Assembly (NCBI GenBank): GCA_003132825.1
Contig: PKYX01000291.1
Span: 1 to 5,334 of the forward strand
DNA: 5,334 bases
Reading direction: 5' to 3'
From: Acidobacteriaceae bacterium
Lineage (GTDB): Bacteria > Acidobacteriota > Terriglobia > Terriglobales > Acidobacteriaceae
The notes under the pieces are model-generated. The model worked only from the letters and a program-made list of their open reading frames with translations. It was not told the origin of the DNA and ran no database searches. Made by a program: the position numbers and the translations under genes. This document shows positions 1 through 5,334 of the stretch, piece by piece (the stretch's first letter is position 1; each line of letters opens with the position of its first letter).

Positions 1-1247
<1,247 letters not shown>

Positions 1248-1252
1248 GAAAC

Positions 1253-2425
1253 ATGCCGTTCGTCACTATTGACAATGCGCGTTTGTTTTATCGCCTGGAG
1301 GGTAAGACCGGCGCTCCGGTGCTGATCTTGTCGCACTCGATCGGCGCCGACCACGGCATGTGGGCTCCGCAGGCGCAGGATCTGCTGCCGCATTTTCAGG
1401 TTCTGCGCTACGACACCCGTGGCCACGGTGCCTCCGACACCCCGAAGGGGGAATACGCGATCGACCGACTGGGGCGTGATGTGCTTGCTCTGGCCGATGC
1501 CCTGGGCATCTTGCAATTTGCATTCTGCGGGCTTTCGCTCGGCGGCGCCACAGGCCAGTGGCTGGCTGTCCATGCGCCGGAACGCCTGACGGGTCTGGTT
1601 CTGGCCAACACCTCTCCGCAGTTCGGTCCGCGCGCGCACTGGGAGAGCCGTATCCGGGCGGTGCTCGATGGCGGGATGGCGGCGATCGTCGAAATGGTCA
1701 TGCAGCGATTTTTTTCCGCCGAAGCCCGGGCTCGCAACCAGTTCCAGGTGAATGCGCAGAGGTCGGTGTTTTTGGGCACGGACCCCCTCGGCTATGTCGG
1801 CTGCTGTCGAGTGCTGCGAGACTTCGACTCCGGAAAATGGTTGCGCGAGATTCGGGTGCCGACTTTGGTGATTGCCGGAGACCGCGACGTCTCGACACCC
1901 TGGGCCGGACACGGGGAGATCTTGGCGCGGGAAATCCCGGGCGCGCGGGTTCTTCGGTTGCCGGCGGCCCATCTCTCCAACCTTGAATATCCGCGATCAT
2001 TCACCGCCGGGTTGCTGGATTTCCTCGAGCCGGGGGCGAACGATTCCGCCGATCCGCTGGAGGCGGGGTTCGAAATGCGGCGAGCCATGCTGGGCAATGC
2101 GCATGTGGAACGCAGCATCGCGGCCACCACGGATTTCACGCGCGAATTTCAAGCTCTGATCACGCGCTATGCTTGGGGAACCATCTGGACCCGGCCGGGC
2201 CTCGATCCGCGCACTCGCCGTCTGCTGGTGCTGGCCATGATGGCTGCTCTTGGGCGATGGGAGGAATTTCGCTTGCATGTTCGTGCCGGCATTGCCCACG
2301 AACTGGAATTGTGTGAGTTAAAGGAAGCGCTGCTGCAGACTGCAATCTATGCCGGGGTTCCGGCCGCCAATACCGGGTTTCATATCGCCAGCGAAGAGAT
2401 CGAGAAGGTAGGGGTGAGTGAATGA
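1253..2425 (+). CDS. pcaL: PcaL-type fusion: 3-oxoadipate enol-lactonase (PcaD) + 4-carboxymuconolactone decarboxylase (PcaC)
   Basis: This 390-residue cytoplasmic bifunctional enzyme covers two successive steps of the beta-ketoadipate pathway: 4-carboxymuconolactone to 3-oxoadipate enol-lactone to 3-oxoadipate. Residues 1 to about 260 are an alpha/beta-hydrolase of the PcaD type. Visible motifs are the oxyanion-hole region HSIG (28-31), [10 protein letters not shown] (52-61), the nucleophile elbow GLSLGG with Ser95, the acid in AGDRD (probably Asp212, possibly Asp210), and catalytic His240 in PAAHLSN. Residues from about 268 are a carboxymuconolactone decarboxylase domain, with [18 protein letters not shown] (305-322), [10 protein letters not shown] (337-346) and [12 protein letters not shown] (366-377). 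A PcaD of about 260 residues plus a PcaC of about 125 residues explains the length. Such fusions are known as PcaL in actinobacteria. The start is ATG 1253, 5 bases after pcaB; the end overlaps the receptor gene. Annotation as a simple alpha/beta hydrolase would miss the second enzyme. Confidence 0.95.
   Translation: MPFVTIDNARLFYRLEGKTGAPVLILSHSIGADHGMWAPQAQDLLPHFQVLRYDTRGHGASDTPKGEYAIDRLGRDVLALADALGILQFAFCGLSLGGATGQWLAVHAPERLTGLVLANTSPQFGPRAHWESRIRAVLDGGMAAIVEMVMQRFFSAEARARNQFQVNAQRSVFLGTDPLGYVGCCRVLRDFDSGKWLREIRVPTLVIAGDRDVSTPWAGHGEILAREIPGARVLRLPAAHLSNLEYPRSFTAGLLDFLEPGANDSADPLEAGFEMRRAMLGNAHVERSIAATTDFTREFQALITRYAWGTIWTRPGLDPRTRRLLVLAMMAALGRWEEFRLHVRAGIAHELELCELKEALLQTAIYAGVPAANTGFHIASEEIEKVGVSE
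2410..2414 (+). promoter_or_regulatory. Weak ribosome binding site of the TonB-dependent receptor gene
   Basis: AGGGG lies 7 bases before the ATG at 2422, within the last codons of pcaL. It is only a partial Shine-Dalgarno match. Together with the ATGA stop/start overlap (2422-2425), it suggests that translation depends at least partly on coupling to pcaL. Confidence 0.45.
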
Positions 2426-4773
2426 GGAAGTGGCGAAACTCTCTGCCCTCGGCTCGACTGATCGTGCTGCTCGAGGTTTGCCTCGGAGCCTTGCTGTTGG
2501 TCGGTGAAGCGGCTTCCCAGTCGTTCCGAGTCGAAGGCTTGGTGCGCGACTCGAGCGGCGCCGCCGTGGCGGGCGCCCAGGTCGGGCTTCGAGCCGGATC
2601 CACTGCGCTAACCCGAATTACCGATTCCAGCGGGAGTTTCGTGTTTGACTCGCTGCCAGAGAGCCGCGGTACGATCTCGGTGCGGGCCAAGGGTTTTGGC
2701 GGAGTCGAGAAGAGCTGGAATGCCGAGGCCGGGGGAGCAACCCGTCTGGAAATCGTGCTCGCGCCGGCTGCGACCAGTGAGCAGGTGGTCGTCACCGCGG
2801 CTCGCATCGAAACCCGACTGAGCGACGTTGCCGGCAGCGCGGTCGCTTTGTCTCCTCAGGACCTGAATGCCACGCCTGCGTTGCTGGTAGACGACAAGCT
2901 GCGCCAGATACCGGGCTTCACGCTCTTTCGGCGCTCCGACAGTCGGACCGCCAATCCCACGTCGCAAGGAGTCTCCTTGAACGGCTTGGGCGCGAGCGGC
3001 GCCAGCCGCGCTCTGGTGCTAGAAGATGGTATTCCGCTCAACGATCCTTTCGGCGGCTGGGTGTACTGGGACCGCGTTCCCCCCGAGGAGCTGGCCGGGG
3101 TCGAAGTCATGCGGGGAGGGATCTCGAGCCTTTACGGTAGCAATGCCCTGGGTGGGGTGATCCAATTCCTCTCGCGCACCGAAGAAAGACCAGCTTTTTC
3201 TCTCGAGACCTCCTACGGCAGCGAACAGACGCCGGATCTTTCCCTTTGGGCGGGCGAACGCGCCGGGCCTTGGGATTTTGCCGTGGCTGCCGATCTATTT
3301 CGCACCGCCGGATACATCGAGGTTCCCGCAGCCCAGCGTGGGAGTGTGGACACGCCGGCCAATGCCGAGCACGCCACCGTCGACTTCTCTCTGGGTCGTC
3401 ATTTTGGCGAATACAACCGCGTGTTCGCCCGGGGTTCTTACTTCACCGAGGCCCGTAACAATGGAACGGTCGTCCAGACCAACGACACCCGCATGGGGGA
3501 GGGCGCCGCCGGTGCGGATACGCAACTGGGACCTGGGGGAACGCTCTCACTGCGGATTTATGGCGACACGCAGGGCTATAACCAGTCTTTCTCTTCCGTC
3601 GCCACAAGCCGCATGAGCGAGGCGCTGACCGACTTGCAACATGTGCCGGCGCAGCAGCTGGGGGGCACAGCTCTCTGGTCGCGTCCGCTGGGGCGCAGGC
3701 AGAGTCTGGTGGCGGGCGTGGACGCGGTCGAAGTGATGGGATGGAGTGACGAGAGTCTGTTTTCTTCCTCCTCTGGTGCGCAGACCGCCAATACCATCGC
3801 CGGCGGGCGCCAGCGAACGATTGGAGTGTTCGGGGAAGACATTCTGCAGATTACCCCGAAATGGATTGTCACCCTGGCGGCGCGCTTCGACGATTGGCGC
3901 AACTTCGACGCGCTAGCGCTCCGCGATCCGATAACGCCCGCCGGTCCGCCCACCTTTACTCCTTTCTCGAATCGCGGGGAGAATGCCTTTAGCCCGCGGC
4001 TTTCGGTGCTGCGTACGCTTACCGACAACTTGGCGTTGACTGGCTCGATTTACCGCGCCTTTCGCAGCCCCACCCTGAATGAGCTGTACCGGGGGTTCCG
4101 TTTGGGGAATACGGTGACCAATGCGAATGCCGCTTTGAACGCGGAACGCCTCACCGGTGCAGAGGTTGGTGCCCACGCCTCCGCTCTTCGCCGCAAACTG
4201 AATCTGACCGGGAATGTGTTCTGGGATGACATTGTCGACCCCATTGCAAACGTGCCCATCAGCATGACCCCCAGTCTGATTACGCAGCAGCGGCAAAACC
4301 TTGGTCGCACCCGATCGCGCGGGGTGGATTTTGATGCTGCCTTCCGGGCGAGCGATACGATCGAGTTTTCGGGGGGGTACCAGTTTGTGGACGCGACTGT
4401 GGTCGATGCTCCCGCCTACCAAACCTTGGTTGGACTGCGCATTCCCGAAGTGCCTCGGCAGCAGTTCACGGTGCAGGCACGCTATTCGAACCCGGCGCGT
4501 TTGATGTTCAGCGTGCAGGGGAGATATGGCGGCTCTCAGTTTGATGATGCGCCGAATACGCTTTTGCTTCCTCATTACTTCACCCTCGATCTGCTGGCTT
4601 CCCGCACCCTGGGGCACGGGGTCGAGGTTTTCGGAGCCATCGAAAACCTGCTCGACCGGCGCTACGAGACCTCGCTCACGCCGGTGGCAACCTCTCCTCC
4701 CACTCTTCTTCCCACGCTCGGGCCGCCTTTTTTGGCCCGCATCGGTCTGCGCCTGGATTTCCCAAAGCGGTAA
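2422..4773 (+). CDS. TonB-dependent outer-membrane receptor with N-terminal carboxypeptidase-regulatory-like domain
   Basis: This 783-residue protein should form a gated beta-barrel in the outer membrane, importing a scarce or bulky ligand with energy from TonB-ExbBD. Residues 1 to about 32 are a signal peptide: basic start MRKWR, hydrophobic LIVLLEVCLGALLLVG, cleavage near EAAS. Residues about 35-115 resemble a CarboxypepD_reg/Cna-B-like beta-sandwich (RVEGLVRDSSGAAVAGAQV through the ITDSSGSFVF turn). The TonB box is QVVVTAA at 121-127. The plug spans about 133-253 and contains LEDGIPLNDPFGGW and the classic EVMRGGISSLYGSNALGGV block. The barrel fills the rest, with FRSPTLNELYR (547-557) and ENLLDRRYE (741-749) as family landmarks. 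The last residues, RLDFPKR, place an aromatic four from the end, slightly unlike the usual terminal Phe. The start overlaps the pcaL stop by 4 bases, so it is co-transcribed with pca genes. An aromatic or lignin-derived ligand is plausible; siderophore or cobalamin uptake cannot be excluded. Confidence 0.93.
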   Translation: MRKWRNSLPSARLIVLLEVCLGALLLVGEAASQSFRVEGLVRDSSGAAVAGAQVGLRAGSTALTRITDSSGSFVFDSLPESRGTISVRAKGFGGVEKSWNAEAGGATRLEIVLAPAATSEQVVVTAARIETRLSDVAGSAVALSPQDLNATPALLVDDKLRQIPGFTLFRRSDSRTANPTSQGVSLNGLGASGASRALVLEDGIPLNDPFGGWVYWDRVPPEELAGVEVMRGGISSLYGSNALGGVIQFLSRTEERPAFSLETSYGSEQTPDLSLWAGERAGPWDFAVAADLFRTAGYIEVPAAQRGSVDTPANAEHATVDFSLGRHFGEYNRVFARGSYFTEARNNGTVVQTNDTRMGEGAAGADTQLGPGGTLSLRIYGDTQGYNQSFSSVATSRMSEALTDLQHVPAQQLGGTALWSRPLGRRQSLVAGVDAVEVMGWSDESLFSSSSGAQTANTIAGGRQRTIGVFGEDILQITPKWIVTLAARFDDWRNFDALALRDPITPAGPPTFTPFSNRGENAFSPRLSVLRTLTDNLALTGSIYRAFRSPTLNELYRGFRLGNTVTNANAALNAERLTGAEVGAHASALRRKLNLTGNVFWDDIVDPIANVPISMTPSLITQQRQNLGRTRSRGVDFDAAFRASDTIEFSGGYQFVDATVVDAPAYQTLVGLRIPEVPRQQFTVQARYSNPARLMFSVQGRYGGSQFDDAPNTLLLPHYFTLDLLASRTLGHGVEVFGAIENLLDRRYETSLTPVATSPPTLLPTLGPPFLARIGLRLDFPKR

Positions 4774-4943
4774 AACGCGCTCCTGGTACCCCCCTCCTTT
4801 ACGGAATTCGGTGGGCGGCCGAACCGCCGGGCCTGGCCGTCCGAGGGCTATTCTCTCGACCGGGGATCCCGCGAAACGGCAAGCATGATCGCAGGCGGGC
4901 TGATATTCTAAGTCTGACAGAGGGAGATATTCGCTCATCGCCG
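4774..4943. other. Intergenic region between the receptor gene and the ABC-ATPase gene
   Basis: This 170-base gap separates the pca/receptor operon from the next gene, so a transcription stop and a new promoter would be expected here. The best hairpin is GGCGG (4814-4818) pairing with CCGCC (4824-4828) across a 5-base loop. No T-run follows, so it is not a convincing intrinsic terminator. A purine-rich GAGGGAGA lies at 4920-4927, 16 bases before the ATG at 4944, which is too far for a good ribosome site. I saw no clear -35/-10 pair. GATATTC occurs twice (4902-4908 and 4926-4932), possibly by chance. Confidence 0.6.
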
Positions 4944-5334
4944 ATGACGGCCCCGCCCAATCCATCCAGCCAAACCGGCGATTCTATTGCGATTCTGAGT
5001 CAGAATCTTTGCCGGCACTACCGCATGGGGGAAACGCTGATCCGTGCCGTGGACGGCGTGTCCTTCCAGGTCGGTGCGGGGGACTTTGTCGCGCTGCTCG
5101 GGGCTTCGGGCTCGGGCAAGTCCTCGTTGTTGAACCTGATCGCCGGCCTCGACCGTCCGACCTCGGGAGCGGTGGTTGTCCAGGGGAGAGATTTGGCCGG
5201 GCTATCGCGCGCCGAGCTGGCCAAGCACCGGCTGCACACGGTCGGAATGGTGTTTCAGTCCTTCAATCTGATTCCCAGCATGACTCTGATGGAGAACGTG
5301 GAACTGCCCATGCGCTTTGCCGAGGTGGATCGGG
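4944..5334 (+). CDS. ABC-transporter ATP-binding protein, LolD/MacB type, N-terminal part (runs off the window)
   Basis: The first 130 codons of an ABC ATPase are present, from ATG 4944 to the window end. Walker A is GASGSGKSS (residues 53-61), and the Q-loop is MVFQSFNLIPSMTLMENV with Gln105. The beta-strand pattern LCRHYRMGETLIRAVDGVSF before Walker A and LDRPTSGAVVVQGRDLAGLS after it fit the subfamily that pairs with FtsX/MacB-like permeases (lipoprotein sorting, macrolide or peptide export). Signature LSGGQ, Walker B and the H-loop lie beyond the window, so activity cannot be judged. ATG 4944 is the only in-frame ATG, GTG or TTG upstream of the domain that I could find, giving a short hydrophilic N-terminal extension (MTAPPNPSSQTGDS). 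The ribosome site is poor. It probably belongs to a different operon from the pca genes; its substrate is unknown. Confidence 0.9.
   Translation, partial: MTAPPNPSSQTGDSIAILSQNLCRHYRMGETLIRAVDGVSFQVGAGDFVALLGASGSGKSSLLNLIAGLDRPTSGAVVVQGRDLAGLSRAELAKHRLHTVGMVFQSFNLIPSMTLMENVELPMRFAEVDR
4991..5007. repeat. Perfect 8-base inverted repeat with a single-base centre
   Basis: GATTCTGA (4991-4998), a central G (4999), then TCAGAATC (5000-5007) form an exact 17-base dyad. It lies in codons about 16-22 of the ABC-ATPase gene, some 47 bases after its start. It is too tight to form a hairpin with a normal loop, so if it means anything it would be a protein-binding dyad. It could equally be chance. Confidence 0.5.

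Noticed and set aside
2473..2484. Possible lipoprotein lipobox (LEVC) in the receptor signal peptide
   Set aside because: Glu and Val before Cys do not fit the lipobox; the receptor has a normal signal peptide with cleavage near EAAS.
4371..4377. Run of seven G in the receptor gene as a possible frameshift or phase-variation site
   Set aside because: The frame reads EFSGGYQ through it and continues into conserved C-terminal motifs, so the gene is intact; one seven-base run in a G+C-rich genome is unremarkable.
4814..4828. Intrinsic terminator after the receptor gene
   Set aside because: The stem is only 5 base pairs and no T-run follows, so I list it only as a hairpin in the intergenic entry.
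4885..4911. Eight-codon mini-ORF (MIAGGLIF) before the ABC-ATPase gene
   Set aside because: Too short to support, no convincing ribosome site and no attenuator structure around it.
3913..4965. 350-codon minus-strand open frame opposite the receptor C-terminus and intergenic gap
   Set aside because: Low-complexity composition (Arg, Gly, Pro rich) and no motifs; the plus strand carries conserved receptor barrel motifs throughout.

Overview
The window is a G+C-rich stretch from a Gram-negative bacterium. It carries the end of a protocatechuate (beta-ketoadipate) catabolic operon, an outer-membrane TonB-dependent receptor coupled to that operon, and the start of a separate ABC-transporter gene. 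The receptor has a carboxypeptidase-regulatory-like domain between its signal peptide and TonB box, an arrangement common in Acidobacteriota. I therefore lean towards an acidobacterium or similar soil/environmental lineage, but this is inference and no phylogenetic marker is present.

Layout. Bases 1 to about 167 (minus strand) are an internal piece of dapD (tetrahydrodipicolinate N-succinyltransferase). At about 150-170 this changes abruptly to a 5'-truncated pcaB (3-carboxy-cis,cis-muconate cycloisomerase) on the plus strand, ending at 1247. Next come a fused pcaD-pcaC gene (PcaL type, 1253-2425) and a 783-residue TonB-dependent receptor (2422-4773) that overlaps pcaL by the tetranucleotide ATGA. 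After a 170-base intergenic gap, an ABC-transporter ATPase of the LolD/MacB type starts at 4944 and runs off the window.

How the genes work together. PcaB cyclises 3-carboxy-cis,cis-muconate to 4-carboxymuconolactone. The PcaC half of PcaL decarboxylates that to 3-oxoadipate enol-lactone, and the PcaD half hydrolyses it to 3-oxoadipate. The window thus encodes three consecutive steps of protocatechuate degradation. The tight spacing (5 bases, then a 4-base overlap) indicates one transcript, and the coupled receptor may bring a pathway-related substrate across the outer membrane; its ligand cannot be read from the sequence.

The most unusual point is the dapD/pcaB breakpoint. Both genes are cut at the same place, in opposite orientations, with a short stretch compatible with both and a clear difference in third-position G+C. 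It looks like an assembly or cloning chimera or a recombination junction, not normal gene order. No tRNA, rRNA, CRISPR array, insertion sequence or convincing promoter was found, and I see no clear previously undescribed system. The least ordinary biological feature is the pca-coupled TonB receptor.
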